From positions 186,001 to 250,000 of the forward strand of contig MKUP01000013.1 of assembly GCA_001898625.1 (NCBI GenBank): 64,000 bases of DNA, written 5' to 3'. Below the pieces are notes generated by a model, which was not told the origin of the DNA, did no database searches, and saw only the letters and a program-made list of their open reading frames with translations. The DNA is from Burkholderiales bacterium 67-32. GTDB lineage: Bacteria > Pseudomonadota > Gammaproteobacteria > Burkholderiales > Burkholderiaceae_B. Both the position numbers and the translations under genes were made by a program. Positions 1 to 9,566 of the stretch are shown one piece after another. How positions within the stretch are numbered: position 1 is the first letter of the stretch; every line of letters starts with the position of its first letter.

Positions 1-14
1 GAGGGTGAGGGAGG

Positions 15-115
15 CCCCCCCCTACGCCCTGACGGGCGCCCCCCAGGGGGCGATGCGGGTGGACCGGCGGAGCCGGATCCACCGCATCCTGGGGTACCAA
101 CGGGCTGGCGGAGAA
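15..115 (+). repeat. Dispersed palindromic intergenic element, copy 1
   Basis: The copy opens with a C-run followed by TACG, then a short hairpin (CGCCC/GGGCG), a CCCCCCAGGGGG palindrome, and a second stem centred on GGACCGGC-GGA-GCCGGATCC at 61-80. The outer arms of this second stem (ATGCGG/CCGCAT) extend the pairing. The closing stretch CTGGGGTACCAACGGGCTGGCGGAG closely matches the copy at 51124. It lies at the window edge, so the gene it follows is not visible. Confidence 0.75.
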
Positions 116-147
116 CGGCGATACTGCCTAGCAGCCGCTTGGGCTCA

Positions 148-186
148 ACAAGAACGGCCTTGCATATGATGCAAGGCCGCTCTTGT
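148..186. terminator. Long hairpin between two repeat copies, possible bidirectional terminator
   Basis: ACAAGA-A-CGGCCTTGCAT pairs with ATGCAAGGCCG-C-TCTTGT around an ATG loop, giving a stem of about 18 bp with a single mismatch. The core arms are 156-165 and 169-178. It sits between two oppositely oriented copies of the dispersed element. The flanking T-run is short, so terminator function is inferred only from stem strength and its position beyond the 3' end of pagL. Confidence 0.5.
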
Positions 187-191
187 ATCCG

Positions 192-283
192 CGATCGGCT
201 TAGGCCCAGGGCGCAGCGGATCCGGCTTTGCCGGTCCGCCAGTGCCGCCCCCCTGGGGGGCGCGCGCAAGCGCGTAGGGGGAA
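192..283 (-). repeat. Dispersed palindromic intergenic element, copy 2 (inverted)
   Basis: Read on the minus strand this begins two bases after the pagL stop codon with CCCCCTACGCGC. It continues with the CGCGC-TT-GCGCG hairpin, the CCCCCC-A-GGGGGG palindrome, and GGACCGGC-AAA-GCCGGATCC (218-237 on the plus strand). The loop is AAA here and GGA in the other copies, while the stem is unchanged. Similarity fades below about position 200. Confidence 0.75.
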
Positions 284-820
284 TCAAAACCCCATGGCGA
301 AGTTCAGCTGGACCTGGTTCAGGCCCTGGTTGGGCTTCTTCATGCCGCCGTTGGAGAAGTGCGACACGCGCAGGCCCAGGCGCATGTTCTCGGCCAGCTT
401 GAAGCCGGCGCCGATGTGGTCGCCGAACTGGAAGGTGGAGCTGATGTTCTTGTCGTGGAACTTGGTCTCGCTGACGGCCGTGGCGCCGATGCCGCCTTCG
501 ACGTAGAAGCGCTCGGTGGGCCACCAGCGGAACATGGGGACGGCGTTGAGCTGCCACATGTGGCGGGCGAAGCCCGGCAGCGCGTTCGAGGTCCACCAGT
601 ACGAGCCGCCCAGTTCGCCCACGAGTTCCAGGCGGGTCGAGCCGAGCTTCATGTGCCAGAGCGGCGAGGTTTCGTAGTTGAGCGTGACGCGGTGGTTGCC
701 GCCGCCTACCCCGTACTGGGCGCTCCAGCCACCGTTGGCGAAGCCACCGCTGGGATCGGCCCCGTGGGCCGAAAAGGAAGCAAGGGCGAGAAGCGCGGCG
801 ACTAGGGCGGTTTTGTTCAT
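284..820 (-). CDS. pagL: PagL-type lipid A 3-O-deacylase (outer membrane)
   Basis: The 178-residue product is predicted to remove the 3-O-linked acyl chain from lipid A in the outer membrane. Residues 1-20 form a signal peptide ending AHG. The rest alternates in beta-barrel fashion and ends in Phe, as expected for BAM-inserted proteins. The PagL signature is present near the C-terminus: H154-F-S156-N-G-G followed by K-K-P-N, giving the catalytic His and Ser. By eye the position equivalent to the catalytic Glu of Pseudomonas PagL (14 residues after the His) is Asn168. The gene is downstream of accD with a 178-bp gap and is followed directly by a dispersed repeat. Family assignment is firm; activity is less certain because of Asn168. 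Confidence 0.85.
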   Translation of the reverse strand: MNKTALVAALLALASFSAHGADPSGGFANGGWSAQYGVGGGNHRVTLNYETSPLWHMKLGSTRLELVGELGGSYWWTSNALPGFARHMWQLNAVPMFRWWPTERFYVEGGIGATAVSETKFHDKNISSTFQFGDHIGAGFKLAENMRLGLRVSHFSNGGMKKPNQGLNQVQLNFAMGF

Positions 821-866
821 CTGATCGGCTGCCTGTGATGCTTCGCGCGGGCGCCGTCAAAGTCGT

Positions 867-883
867 CTGTCCCGCGGGGACAG
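867..883. other. Short perfect hairpin upstream of pagL
   Basis: CTGTCCC-GCG-GGGACAG is a 7-bp perfect stem in the accD-pagL gap. It would lie in the pagL 5' leader or just beyond the accD transcript end. No T-run follows on either strand, so its role is unknown. The rest of 821-998 shows nothing I can assign. Confidence 0.3.
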
Positions 884-998
884 GATACGGCCCCCACGGA
901 AAGAGGGAAAGGAAACCTCGACTATAACAAACCCGTTACATCTGCATACGTCCGATGACCGGTCGCGTTGCAGGCCAGCCGCAGTCCCGTTCCCCGCC

Positions 999-1868
999 TC
1001 AGGCCACGGCGTCTGCCGGCTGCTGGGTCAGCAGCGCCAGGAGGCGCGCGATTTCCTCGCGCATCTTGCGGCGGTCGACGATCATGTCGATGGCGCCTTT
1101 TTCCAGCAGGAACTCGGCGCGCTGGAAGCCTTCGGGCAGTTTCTCGCGCACGGTCTGCTCGATGACGCGCGGGCCGGCGAAGCCGACCAGCGCCCTGGGC
1201 TCGGCGATCACGACGTCGCCCATGAACGCGAAGCTGGCCGACACACCGCCCATGGTGGGGTCGGACAGCACGCTGATGAACGGCAGCTTGCGCGAGGACA
1301 GCAGTGTCAGCGCGGCGGTGGTCTTGGCCATCTGCATCAGCGACAGCAGGCCTTCCTGCATGCGCGCGCCGCCGGAGGCGGTCACGCAGATGAACGGCAC
1401 CTTCTGCTCGATGGCGGCCTGCGCGCCGCGCACGAAGCGCTCGCCCACGACCGAGCCCATGGAGCCGGCCATGAACTCGAACTCGAAGCAGGCCACCACC
1501 ACGGGCAGGGTGTGCATGGCACCGCCCATGACCACCAGCGCATCGGTCTCGCCGGTTTGCGCCATGGCGTCCTGCAGGCGGTCGGGATACTTCTTGGTGT
1601 CCTTGAACTTCAGGCTGTCCACCGGCAGCGTGCCGATGCCGATCTCGTAGCGGCCCTCGGCGTCCAGCAGCGCGTCGATGCGCTGGCGCGCGCCGATACG
1701 CATGTGGTGCTCGCACTTGGGGCACACGTTCAGGTTCTTGACGAGATCGTCGCGGTACAGCACCGACTCGCACGACGGGCACTTGACCCACAGGCCCTCC
1801 GGCACGCGGCGGGCGGAGCCGTCGGTGGTCTTGATACGGGGAGGGAGCAGTTTTTCTATCCAGCTCAT
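999..1868 (-). CDS. accD: Acetyl-CoA carboxylase carboxyltransferase subunit beta
   Basis: AccD (289 aa) pairs with AccA to transfer the carboxyl group from carboxybiotin to acetyl-CoA, making malonyl-CoA for fatty acid synthesis. The N-terminal zinc ribbon is visible as C30-x2-C33 and C49-x2-C52. The C-terminal carboxyltransferase domain shows the glycine-rich [11 protein letters not shown] and [14 protein letters not shown] motifs. The ATG at 1868 gives the typical [10 protein letters not shown] start and overlaps the trpA stop as ATGA, so translation is probably coupled to trpA. In many betaproteobacteria folC follows accD; here the next gene is pagL. Confidence 0.97.
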   Translation of the reverse strand: MSWIEKLLPPRIKTTDGSARRVPEGLWVKCPSCESVLYRDDLVKNLNVCPKCEHHMRIGARQRIDALLDAEGRYEIGIGTLPVDSLKFKDTKKYPDRLQDAMAQTGETDALVVMGGAMHTLPVVVACFEFEFMAGSMGSVVGERFVRGAQAAIEQKVPFICVTASGGARMQEGLLSLMQMAKTTAALTLLSSRKLPFISVLSDPTMGGVSASFAFMGDVVIAEPRALVGFAGPRVIEQTVREKLPEGFQRAEFLLEKGAIDMIVDRRKMREEIARLLALLTQQPADAVA

Positions 1869-2740
1869 GCGGATTTCCTTGATTCTTGGGAGGCCCCGCC
1901 CGGAGGCGGGGCATCTAGCGCCCCCCGGATTGTACGCAACCATGCCCCGGCTGCGCGAGCGCAGATTTCGGGCTGCCGTTCCTGGGGGATGCCTTGCGAG
2001 GCGGCGTCGATCTCCTGGATCAACCGGGTGCCGATGACCACCGCATCGGCCTCGGCGCCCAGCGCGCGGGCACTCTCGCCATCGCGGATGCCGAAGCCCA
2101 CGCCCACCGGCAGCGAAACGAACTGCCGGATGTGTGCCAGCCGGCGCGAGACATCCTGGACGTCCAGGTGGCCGGCGCCGGTCACGCCCTTGAGCGAGAC
2201 GTAGTACACGTAGCCGCGCGCGACCCGGGCCACGGCCTGGATGCGCTCGTCGGTGGTGGTCGGCGCCAGCAGGAAGATGGGGTCGACGCCATGCCCTTCG
2301 AGCAGGGCGCCGAACTCGCCGGCTTCCTCGGGCGGATAGTCCACCACCAGGCAGCCGTCCACGCCGGCTTCCTGCGCGGCGGCGGCGAAGACGGCCTGCC
2401 CCATGCGCTCGACGGGGTTGGCATAGCCCATCAGCACCACCGGCGTCTGGCCGTCGGTGCGGCGGAACTCCTTGACCATGGCCAGCACGTCGCGCAGGCC
2501 CACTCCGTGTTCCAGCGCATGCTGGCTGGAGCGCTGGATGACCGGGCCGTCGGCCATGGGGTCGGAGAACGGCACGCCCAGTTCCAGCACGTCGGCGCCG
2601 GCGGCCACCAGCGCGTGCATGATGGGAACCGTGCTGGCAGGCGTGGGGTAGCCGGCGGTGACGTAGGGGATCAGGGCGCAGGCGCCCGGGGCGGCGGCAC
2701 GGCGCGCGAACGCGGCCGCGATACGGGAGGATGACGACAT
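1865..2740 (-). CDS. trpA: Tryptophan synthase alpha chain
   Basis: TrpA (291 aa) cleaves indole-3-glycerol phosphate to indole and glyceraldehyde 3-phosphate and passes indole to TrpB through the tunnel of the alpha2-beta2 complex. The family motif [15 protein letters not shown] places the catalytic acids at E53 and D64 (E49 and D60 of E. coli). The phosphate-binding [10 protein letters not shown] region is intact. It starts 11 bp after the trpB stop and its TGA overlaps the accD ATG. The order trpF-trpB-trpA-accD on one strand indicates a single transcription unit. Confidence 0.97.
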   Translation of the reverse strand: MSSSSRIAAAFARRAAAPGACALIPYVTAGYPTPASTVPIMHALVAAGADVLELGVPFSDPMADGPVIQRSSQHALEHGVGLRDVLAMVKEFRRTDGQTPVVLMGYANPVERMGQAVFAAAAQEAGVDGCLVVDYPPEEAGEFGALLEGHGVDPIFLLAPTTTDERIQAVARVARGYVYYVSLKGVTGAGHLDVQDVSRRLAHIRQFVSLPVGVGFGIRDGESARALGAEADAVVIGTRLIQEIDAASQGIPQERQPEICARAAGAWLRTIRGALDAPPPGGASQESRKSA

Positions 2741-2751
2741 GGAGACCGCCC

Positions 2752-3951
2752 TCAGAGCACGATGCCCGAACGTTCGGCGACGGTATGCATGTCCTTGTCG
2801 CCACGTCCGGAAAGGTTGACCAGCAGGATCTTGTCCTTGGGCAGCGTGGGCGCCAGCCGGACCGCATGCGCGATGGCATGGGACGACTCCAGCGCCGGGA
2901 TGATGCCCTCGATCCGGCAGCAGTGATGGAAGGCCGCCAGGGCCTCCTCGTCCGTGACGCCCACATAGGTCGCCCGGCCGCTGTCCATCAGCCACGCATG
3001 CTCGGGCCCCACGCCCGGATAGTCCAGGCCGGCCGAGATCGAATGGGTGTCGATCACCTGCCCGTTCGCGTCCTGCAGCACGTAGGTGCGGTTGCCGTGC
3101 AGCACGCCCGGCGCGCCGCCGGCCAGCGAAGCCGCGTGGCGGCCCGTCTCCATGCCTTCCCCGGCCGCCTCCACGCCCACCAGCGCGACGTCGTCGTACG
3201 GCAGGTACGGATGGAAGATGCCCATGGCGTTCGATCCCCCGCCCACCGCCGCGATCACGACGTCGGGCTGGCGCCCGGCGGCCTTGGGCATCTGCACCAG
3301 GCACTCGTTGCCGATGACGGTCTGGAAGTCGCGCACCATCATCGGATACGGGTGCGGGCCGGCCACGGTGCCGATGATGTAGAAGGTGTCCTCGACGTTG
3401 GTCACCCAGTCGCGCATGGCTTCGTTCAGCGCGTCCTTCAGCGTGCGCGAGCCCGAATCCACGGGCACGACGGTCGCGCCCAGCAGCTTCATCCGGTAGA
3501 CGTTGGCGGCCTGCCGCTTGACGTCCTCGCTGCCCATGTAGACCACGCACTCCATGCCATAGCGGGCCGCGACGGTGGCGGTCGCCACGCCGTGCTGGCC
3601 GGCGCCGGTCTCGGCGATCACGCGGCGCTTGCCCATGCGGCGGGCCAGCAGCGCCTGCCCGATGCAGTTGTTCACCTTGTGCGCGCCGGTGTGGTTCAGG
3701 TCTTCCCGCTTGAACCAGATCTGCGCGCCGCCCAGTTCCTCGGACCAGCGCCTGGCGTGGTAGACGGGGCTGGGGCGGCCCACGAAGTGCTCGAGTTCGT
3801 AGTTGAACTCGGCGACGAAATCGGGATCGTGCTGGTAGCGCGCATAGGTCTGGCGCAGCTCGTCCAGCGCGTGCATGAGCGTCTCGGCGACGAACACGCC
3901 GCCATATGGGCCGAAATGGCCCCTCGCATCGGGGAAATCGTAGGTTTTCAC
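2752..3951 (-). CDS. trpB: Tryptophan synthase beta chain
   Basis: TrpB (399 aa) is the PLP enzyme that condenses indole with serine to give tryptophan. The PLP lysine lies in the HTGAHKVNN motif, about residue 91, and the phosphate-binding glycine loop GGGSNAMG is present. The C-terminal LSGRGDKD motif and the length match the family. The start codon is GTG at 3951 ([18 protein letters not shown]), with no strong Shine-Dalgarno sequence visible. It follows trpF after 70 bp and precedes trpA by 11 bp. Confidence 0.97.
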   Translation of the reverse strand: MKTYDFPDARGHFGPYGGVFVAETLMHALDELRQTYARYQHDPDFVAEFNYELEHFVGRPSPVYHARRWSEELGGAQIWFKREDLNHTGAHKVNNCIGQALLARRMGKRRVIAETGAGQHGVATATVAARYGMECVVYMGSEDVKRQAANVYRMKLLGATVVPVDSGSRTLKDALNEAMRDWVTNVEDTFYIIGTVAGPHPYPMMVRDFQTVIGNECLVQMPKAAGRQPDVVIAAVGGGSNAMGIFHPYLPYDDVALVGVEAAGEGMETGRHAASLAGGAPGVLHGNRTYVLQDANGQVIDTHSISAGLDYPGVGPEHAWLMDSGRATYVGVTDEEALAAFHHCCRIEGIIPALESSHAIAHAVRLAPTLPKDKILLVNLSGRGDKDMHTVAERSGIVL

Positions 3952-4021
3952 TGGGATGGTCCCGGCTATGAAGCCCGGCCCGCGCGCCTGGCGCGCGCCG
4001 GAAGGATTGCGGAATGCGGCG

Positions 4022-4663
4022 TCAGATGCCGTCGGCCCGCCGCACCTGCGCCACGAACTGGGCGATCTTGTCGGCGGATTTGATGCCTGGCGACTCTTCC
4101 ACGCCGCTGCTTACGTCGACAGCGAACGGGCGCACGGACTCAATGGCTGCCGCCACATTTGCGGCATGCAACCCACCAGACAAAACGACCGGACGCGCGC
4201 CTGCGCTGCTGACCAGAGACCAATCGAACACTCTCCCGCTACCGCCGTAGCCATCGGAATGGCTGTCGAACAGCCAGCCTGCGGCGGAATCGTACTGCAG
4301 GCAGGATTTTAGCAAAGCCTGCGACGTTTCCATCCCCGGCCCGCCCACCCGGAAGGCGCGCAGGTAACGCTGACCATGGCGTTCGCATTGCTGTGGCGTC
4401 TCGTCGCCATGGAACTGGAGCAGGTCGGGCCGGACCACGTCCTGCACCTCCTGGATCTGCGCGTCGGACGCATTGACGAACAGGGCCACCACGTCGACGA
4501 ACGGTGGGACGAGGCGCCGCAGTTCGGCCGCGCGCGCCGGGGACAGCGCGCGCCGGCTGGGAGGATAGAAGACCAGGCCGATGGCGTCGGCGCCCGCGCC
4601 GACGGCGGCGGCGACGTCTTCTTCGCGGGTCAGGCCGCAGATCTTGATACGGGTACGGGACAT
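4022..4663 (-). CDS. trpF: Phosphoribosylanthranilate isomerase
   Basis: TrpF (213 aa) performs the Amadori rearrangement of phosphoribosylanthranilate to CdRP in tryptophan synthesis. The N-terminal KICGLTR motif carries the catalytic Cys, and the Asp is in the FDWSLV region. The GSGRVFDW and LSGGLH phosphate-binding motifs are present. I chose the ATG at 4663 because it gives the usual [10 protein letters not shown] start. An in-frame GTG at 4702 would add 13 residues without family support. It is the first trp gene here, but the usual upstream neighbour truA is separated from it by a plus-strand tannase gene. Confidence 0.95.
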   Translation of the reverse strand: MSRTRIKICGLTREEDVAAAVGAGADAIGLVFYPPSRRALSPARAAELRRLVPPFVDVVALFVNASDAQIQEVQDVVRPDLLQFHGDETPQQCERHGQRYLRAFRVGGPGMETSQALLKSCLQYDSAAGWLFDSHSDGYGGSGRVFDWSLVSSAGARPVVLSGGLHAANVAAAIESVRPFAVDVSSGVEESPGIKSADKIAQFVAQVRRADGI

Positions 4664-4741
4664 CCCGTCATCATACCGCCCCGCGATTTTCGCTTTGCGC
4701 ACGCCTTGCCGGACGCGCTAGGTACAACCCCTAGATTGAGA

Positions 4742-4796
4742 AATCATGCATCAATATGCATGATTGCCACACAAAAATAAGAACTATCATGCATGA
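4742..4796 (+). promoter_or_regulatory. Palindromic operator-like sites upstream of the tannase gene
   Basis: AATCATGCAT-CAAT-ATGCATGATT (4742-4765) is a perfect inverted repeat with 10-bp arms. A second perfect palindrome, TCATGCATGA, lies at 4787-4796, so the ATGCATGA half-site recurs three times within 55 bp. The region is AT-rich against a GC-rich background and sits 70-125 bp before the tannase start, between it and divergent trpF. It probably binds a repressor whose gene is not adjacent; the regulator family cannot be told from this. Confidence 0.6.
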
Positions 4797-4866
4797 AAGC
4801 GTTTGTCAGCCTGCGGTTCCAACCATAAGAAAGCAGGCAGCCCAGCTGCCTACCGAGGAGATCACC

Positions 4867-6726
4867 ATGGCACGCCCGAAGCAGCACCGCTCCCCCCGCC
4901 TTCGCCCCCTTTCCAGCCTGCCGCCGCGGGCCTGGGCCATGGGCCTGCTGGCCACCCTGGGCGCCTGTGGCGGCAGCGACGACCCGCCCGCCCCGCCCCC
5001 GCCCCCTCCGGCAGCCACGCTCAACTGCGATGACAGCATGAAGGCGGCCTTCAAGCCGGACGCGAATACCCGGGTCATCCTGGCGAAAGCGTTCAAGCAA
5101 GGCGACGCCCTGGCCCTGGCGGACACGCCGGCCTCGCCCGCACCCGCCAAGGCCCCCCAGGACATGTGCCTGGTCAAGATGATCGTCGGCCCGGGCAATG
5201 CGGGCACCGCAGACGCCCCGTCGACCTCGCCCGGCATCGGCCTCGAGGTCTGGCTGCCCACGCCGGCCAACTGGAATCAGCGCATCCGCAACCTGGGGGG
5301 TGGCGGATGGGCCGGCGGCAGACAAGCCTCGGCCACCTTGATCGGCAATGCCGGCGCGGCCGCCACCGCGGCATTGGGCTACGCCGTCGGCACCACCGAT
5401 ACCGGCCATGCCGTGGGCAACGGCTCGTTCGCCATGAAAGAGGACGGCACGGTCAACGACGCGCTGTGGAAGGACTTCGCCGAACGCAGCCTGCACGAAC
5501 TCGCGGTAAAGACCAAGGCGCTGGTGGAGGCCTACTACGGCGAGCCGCAGCAATACGCCTACTGGGAAGGCTGCTCCACCGGCGGCCGCCAGGGCTACAA
5601 GATCGCCCAGGAACATCCGGACGACTATGACGGTTACCTGAACGGCGCCCCCGCGTTCAACTGGACCCGCTTCATCACCAACGAGCTGTATCCGCAGATC
5701 GCCATGCTGCGCGACCTGGGCGGCCCGATCGCCGCAGCCAAGCTGCGCCGCGTCAGCGCGGCCGCGGTCAGCGCCTGCGATACCGTGGGCGGCCAGCACC
5801 TCGGCTTCATCGCCGATCCCGGCCAGTGCCGCTACGATCCGACGCGCGATGCCTCGGCGCTGTGCGCGGGTGTCGCCGGCAATGGCGTGGTCGGCACCAG
5901 CACCGACGCCGCCTGCGTCTCGCTGGCCGAAGCCAGGACCATCAACAAGATCTGGTACGGCCAGACCGCCGACGGCAGCGCCCCCGACCCGCAACTGGAC
6001 AACGCCAGCGCCACCACGCTGGCCAGCAAGCAGCTCTGGTGGGGACTGACGCGCGGCACCGATCTCGGCGGCCTGGCCGGATCGTCCGGCACGCCCCCGG
6101 TCGCCCGCCCTTTCGCCATCTCCACCGACATGGTCACCCTGGAGTTGCAGAACCCCTCTTACGCGACACCGTCCTTCACCAATGCGACCGGCAACGGCAC
6201 GGACAAGTGGAAGGACATGAGCTACGCCGACCTGGCCAACGCCTATGATCGCGGCATCGCGCTGCAAGCGGTCTTCGGCCACATCAATACCGACAACCCC
6301 GACCTGACGCGGCTGCGCGACGGCGGCGGCAAGGTCATCAGCTACCACGGGCTGGCCGATACGCTGATCACCCCCGCCGGCTCGCTGAACTACCTGAGCC
6401 GCGTGGCGGACAAGATGGGCGGCATCGAGGCCGTCCAGGCCTTCAACCGGCTGTACCTGGTCCCGGGCATGGGCCACTGCGCCGGCGTGGGTACCGTCAG
6501 CGGCAGCGCGGGGCCGGCCGCCACGGCCAACACCGTGCCGCTGCCCGCGGCCAACCAGTTCTTCGACGCCCTGGTCGCCTGGGTCGAGAAAGGCACGCAG
6601 CCCGGTCCGCTGATGTTGAAATCCGCCGACGCCAGCGTCAGCATGCCGATCTGCGTCCACCCGCAAAAGGCCACCTACAAGGGCAGCGGTTCCGTCGCCG
6701 ATGGCGCGAACTACAGCTGCCGCTAG
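4867..6726 (+). CDS. Tannase/feruloyl esterase family lipoprotein
   Basis: The 619-residue product belongs to the tannase family, which hydrolyses ester bonds of gallate or hydroxycinnamate esters. The lipobox LGAC (C34) after a hydrophobic stretch indicates a lipid-anchored, exported enzyme, followed by a Pro-rich linker. The family CS-D-HC motif is complete: C236-S237 in GCSTGGRQG, D498 in GLADTLI, and H537-C538 in GMGHC, where the two Cys form the disulfide that joins the nucleophile and His. The ATG at 4867 follows GAGGAG at a good distance; an upstream ATG at 4756 would put the lipobox too far in. It is the only plus-strand gene inside an otherwise co-oriented minus-strand block. The substrate is not predictable. 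Confidence 0.9.
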   Translation: MARPKQHRSPRLRPLSSLPPRAWAMGLLATLGACGGSDDPPAPPPPPPAATLNCDDSMKAAFKPDANTRVILAKAFKQGDALALADTPASPAPAKAPQDMCLVKMIVGPGNAGTADAPSTSPGIGLEVWLPTPANWNQRIRNLGGGGWAGGRQASATLIGNAGAAATAALGYAVGTTDTGHAVGNGSFAMKEDGTVNDALWKDFAERSLHELAVKTKALVEAYYGEPQQYAYWEGCSTGGRQGYKIAQEHPDDYDGYLNGAPAFNWTRFITNELYPQIAMLRDLGGPIAAAKLRRVSAAAVSACDTVGGQHLGFIADPGQCRYDPTRDASALCAGVAGNGVVGTSTDAACVSLAEARTINKIWYGQTADGSAPDPQLDNASATTLASKQLWWGLTRGTDLGGLAGSSGTPPVARPFAISTDMVTLELQNPSYATPSFTNATGNGTDKWKDMSYADLANAYDRGIALQAVFGHINTDNPDLTRLRDGGGKVISYHGLADTLITPAGSLNYLSRVADKMGGIEAVQAFNRLYLVPGMGHCAGVGTVSGSAGPAATANTVPLPAANQFFDALVAWVEKGTQPGPLMLKSADASVSMPICVHPQKATYKGSGSVADGANYSCR

Positions 6727-6750
6727 GAGGCCGGCCCGGCAGCCGGCGGG

Positions 6751-7542
6751 TCAGCGCCCCAGCCGGATTTCGTCGGTCGCGTCGGTGGACGGCAGGCCGT
6801 AGTCGCCGGGATAACCCACGGCCGTCAGGTAGAGGCCGTGGGGCGAGAACGTGGGCGCGGCCTTGGTCCGGTTGCGCTCGGCCAGCAGCGCGGGCATCCA
6901 GCCGGCGGGCTGCCTGCCCTGCCCCACGTACACCAGCGCTCCCACGATGTTGCGGACCATGTGGTGCAGGAAAGCGTTGGCGCGCAGGGTGAAAACCACC
7001 AGCCGGCCGCGCCGTTCGATGCCGAGTTCGTGCATCGTGCGCACGGGCGAGGCCGCCTGGCACTCGGACGAACGGAAGCTGCTGAAGTCGTGCTCGCCCA
7101 GCAGATGGGCCGCCCCCGCCCGCATCGCTTCCAGGTCCAGGGGCCGGAAGCTCCAGCCCGCGCGACCGGTCCACAGCGGCGAGCGCACGGGGTCGTCCAG
7201 CAGCAGGTAGACGTAGGAACGCGAACGCGCCGAGAAACGGGCGTGGAAGTCGGCGGGCACCTCGCGCGCCCAGCGCACCGCGATGCTGGGCGGCAGGTGC
7301 GCGTTCACGCCACGCACCCAGGCCTGTTCGGGACGCAATACCTCGGTGTCCAGGTGCACGATCTGCTGCGCGGCATGGACCCCGGTGTCGGTGCGGCCGG
7401 CACAGATGGTGGCCACCGGCTGGCCGACGAAGGCGGCCAGGGCCGACTCCAGCCGGTCCTGCACGGTTCGCCGGTGCGGCTGGGTCTGCCAGCCCAGCCA
7501 GGGAGCGCCGTCGTAGCTCAGCCCCAAGGCGATGCGCGCCAT
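6751..7542 (-). CDS. truA: tRNA pseudouridine(38-40) synthase
   Basis: TruA (263 aa) isomerises uridines 38-40 of the anticodon arm. The catalytic Asp lies in the [11 protein letters not shown] motif. The conserved [14 protein letters not shown] and [13 protein letters not shown] segments follow. The ATG at 7542 gives the usual [12 protein letters not shown] start. It begins 11 bp after the fimV stop, so the two are cotranscribed. Its 3' end converges with the tannase gene, leaving only 24 bp between stops. Confidence 0.96.
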   Translation of the reverse strand: MARIALGLSYDGAPWLGWQTQPHRRTVQDRLESALAAFVGQPVATICAGRTDTGVHAAQQIVHLDTEVLRPEQAWVRGVNAHLPPSIAVRWAREVPADFHARFSARSRSYVYLLLDDPVRSPLWTGRAGWSFRPLDLEAMRAGAAHLLGEHDFSSFRSSECQAASPVRTMHELGIERRGRLVVFTLRANAFLHHMVRNIVGALVYVGQGRQPAGWMPALLAERNRTKAAPTFSPHGLYLTAVGYPGDYGLPSTDATDEIRLGR

Positions 7543-7553
7543 GCCGGACGGCC

Positions 7554-9428
7554 CTACCAGGAGGCGAGCAGCGCCCGCGCCCGTTCGCGCTGGTCCGCGT
7601 CGCCATCGCGCAGGACCTCTTCCAGCAGTTCGCGCGCGCCGGCGCGGTCGCCCATGCCGGCATAGGCCTTGGCCAGGTCCAGCTTGGCGGCCACGTCGGC
7701 CGGCGCATCCAGGTCCGTATCCAGCTCGATGCCCGGCGCGGCGGGGGACTTCGCTCCATCCAGGGCCGGCGCGGCGGCATCCAGGTTCAGGTCCAGGCCG
7801 AAGGCAGCCGCGGCGGTCTTTGGTACGGCCGCGGGACGGCCGGCATCCTCGGGCTCGTCGTCGTCCGGATAGTCGTCGGGTTCGCCGTCCGTGCGCGGCG
7901 GCAGGGTATCGGGAATGGGGAACGGCGGGATGTCGTCCCAATCGCGCAGGTGGTTGACCGGGGCGCCCTCGGCCGGCGGCAGCGCGTCGGCCTCCTCGTT
8001 GGCGTTCTCGTCCTCGATGCGGGCCGCCTCGCGCGCCTCTTCCTGTTCGGCGCGGGCCGAACGGCGGCGCAGCGCAAAGGCGCCGAGCAGGGCCGCCAGC
8101 ACGGCGACGATGGCACCGAGCACCGCCACGCTGTGGTCGCGGACCTTGCCGGCCACCGAGGCGGCCAGGGAAGGCCGTGCCTCGGGATCGCCGGCCGGCG
8201 CGGCGGCATTCGCGGGCGGCTCGCCCGCCGTGGCCGGCGTGTCCGCCTGGGCCGCAGGCTCGGCCGGTGCGGCAGCGTCCGGCTTGGCAGCCACGTCACC
8301 GGGAGCCGGCGCAGCCGGCTGGCCGCCCGTCGCATCGGCCGCGCGGTCGCGGGCCTGCTGCTCCATCTTCGCCAGTGTTTCGTTCTGCGCCTCGAGCAGG
8401 CCGCGCATGGCTTCGACGTTGCCCTGCAAGGCCTCCACCCGCTCCTGCGCCTCGCGCATGGCCTTGGCGGTGGCGTCGCGCTCTTCCTCCAGGCGGTCGC
8501 GCGTGGTCTGCTCGCCGCCGGCGGCCGTTTCCTGGCCGCCGCTGGAAAGCTTGAGGGCATCGCCCTCTTTCGCGCCGGATTCCGTTTGCGATCCGGACGA
8601 GGAAGCGATGTCGCCCCGCGACTCGGCCCCGCCCGTGGCGGCGCCGGGCGGCACCTGCCTCGCACCGCCCGCGACGCGCTGGCGGTAGGCCTCGAAAGCT
8701 TCGGCCTGGCTGGCGAACAAGGCCGACGCCTGGGCCGCGTCGATCGCGCCGACGTCGTCCGCGCCGGGCACGGACAGCGACGCGCCGGCGCGCAGCCGGT
8801 TCATGTTGCCGTCGACGAAGGCCTGGGGATTGGCGCGCAGCAGTGCCGCCAGGGTCTGGTAGATCGATGCGCCCTCGGGCTTGAGGCGGCCGGCGATGCC
8901 GAACAAGGTATCGCCTGGCTTGACCTCCAGGGCGGCGGGCGTGGACTGCGTTTCGGCCGCCTGCGCCTTGGGAGTGGGTACATCCAGGATGAAGGTGTAC
9001 TGACGGATGAAGCGGCCCATGTTCCAGGTCAGCTCCACCAACAGGTCCAGGACATGGACGTCCAGCGGCGCCGCCGACGCGATGCTGACCACCTTGCGCC
9101 CGTCCGGGCGGTCTTCGATGCGCAGCGTCAGGTTGGCGAGCGCCTCGCTGTATTCGAGCTGGGTCTGGCGATAGACGTCCCGCGGCGCGATGGCCGCCTT
9201 CAGCGTGCCGGCTTCCTGGGGCGTCGCGGCATTGACGGTGATCTCGGCACGCAGGGGTTCGCCGGATGCGGACAGGACTTTCAGCGCCCCGAGGTCGGCG
9301 GCCTGCGCCACCGATACGGCCCCGGCCGCCAATCCCAGCGCCAGCAGCCCGGCCGATGGACCGCCCGCGCGCGGACGCTTGTGTATCAAGGCCGGACGGC
9401 CTGCCTCTCGATCGGAAAGTCCGTTCAT
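7554..9428 (-). CDS. fimV: FimV/HubP-type polar inner-membrane protein with LysM domain
   Basis: The 624-residue protein has the FimV layout. A signal segment ends in AQAADLG (about residue 44), followed by the FimV N-terminal domain (about 45-150), a LysM peptidoglycan-binding domain (168-221), a low-complexity region and a coiled coil (about 300-370). One transmembrane helix (433-453) precedes an acidic cytoplasmic linker and a C-terminal FimV domain with a TPR-like repeat (574-624, [20 protein letters not shown]). FimV/HubP proteins organise cell poles, type IV pili and chemotaxis. The ATG at 9428 gives [10 protein letters not shown]; an upstream start at 9494 lacks family support. It lies downstream of asd and upstream of truA, as in related genomes. 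Confidence 0.88.
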   Translation of the reverse strand: MNGLSDREAGRPALIHKRPRAGGPSAGLLALGLAAGAVSVAQAADLGALKVLSASGEPLRAEITVNAATPQEAGTLKAAIAPRDVYRQTQLEYSEALANLTLRIEDRPDGRKVVSIASAAPLDVHVLDLLVELTWNMGRFIRQYTFILDVPTPKAQAAETQSTPAALEVKPGDTLFGIAGRLKPEGASIYQTLAALLRANPQAFVDGNMNRLRAGASLSVPGADDVGAIDAAQASALFASQAEAFEAYRQRVAGGARQVPPGAATGGAESRGDIASSSGSQTESGAKEGDALKLSSGGQETAAGGEQTTRDRLEEERDATAKAMREAQERVEALQGNVEAMRGLLEAQNETLAKMEQQARDRAADATGGQPAAPAPGDVAAKPDAAAPAEPAAQADTPATAGEPPANAAAPAGDPEARPSLAASVAGKVRDHSVAVLGAIVAVLAALLGAFALRRRSARAEQEEAREAARIEDENANEEADALPPAEGAPVNHLRDWDDIPPFPIPDTLPPRTDGEPDDYPDDDEPEDAGRPAAVPKTAAAAFGLDLNLDAAAPALDGAKSPAAPGIELDTDLDAPADVAAKLDLAKAYAGMGDRAGARELLEEVLRDGDADQRERARALLASW

Positions 9429-9479
9429 CCTAATCCCATGCGCAAAAGCCCCCGCGAATAGCCTGGCGGTTGTTCGTCC

Positions 9480-9501
9480 CCGGCAGGTCGGCACCTGCCG
9501 G
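9480..9501. other. Hairpin in the asd-fimV gap
   Basis: CCGGCAGGT-CGGC-ACCTGCCGG is a perfect 9-bp stem. On the plus strand it is followed by GCCTCCTTTT, but both neighbouring genes are on the minus strand, where no T-run follows. A looser pair (GCATCAGA at 9513-9520 with TCTGATGC at 9548-9555) lies nearer the asd stop. These may mark the asd transcript end or a processing site. Confidence 0.35.
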
Positions 9502-9566
9502 GCCTCCTTTTAGCATCAGAGACTTACCGTCGCAAGCTCAGGTACGTTCTGATGCAAGCCCAGGAA

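Noticed and set aside
4756..4866. Longer tannase reading frame starting at ATG 4756
   Set aside because: It would place 37 polar residues ahead of the lipoprotein signal and start inside the palindromic operator. ATG 4867 has a good GAGGAG site.
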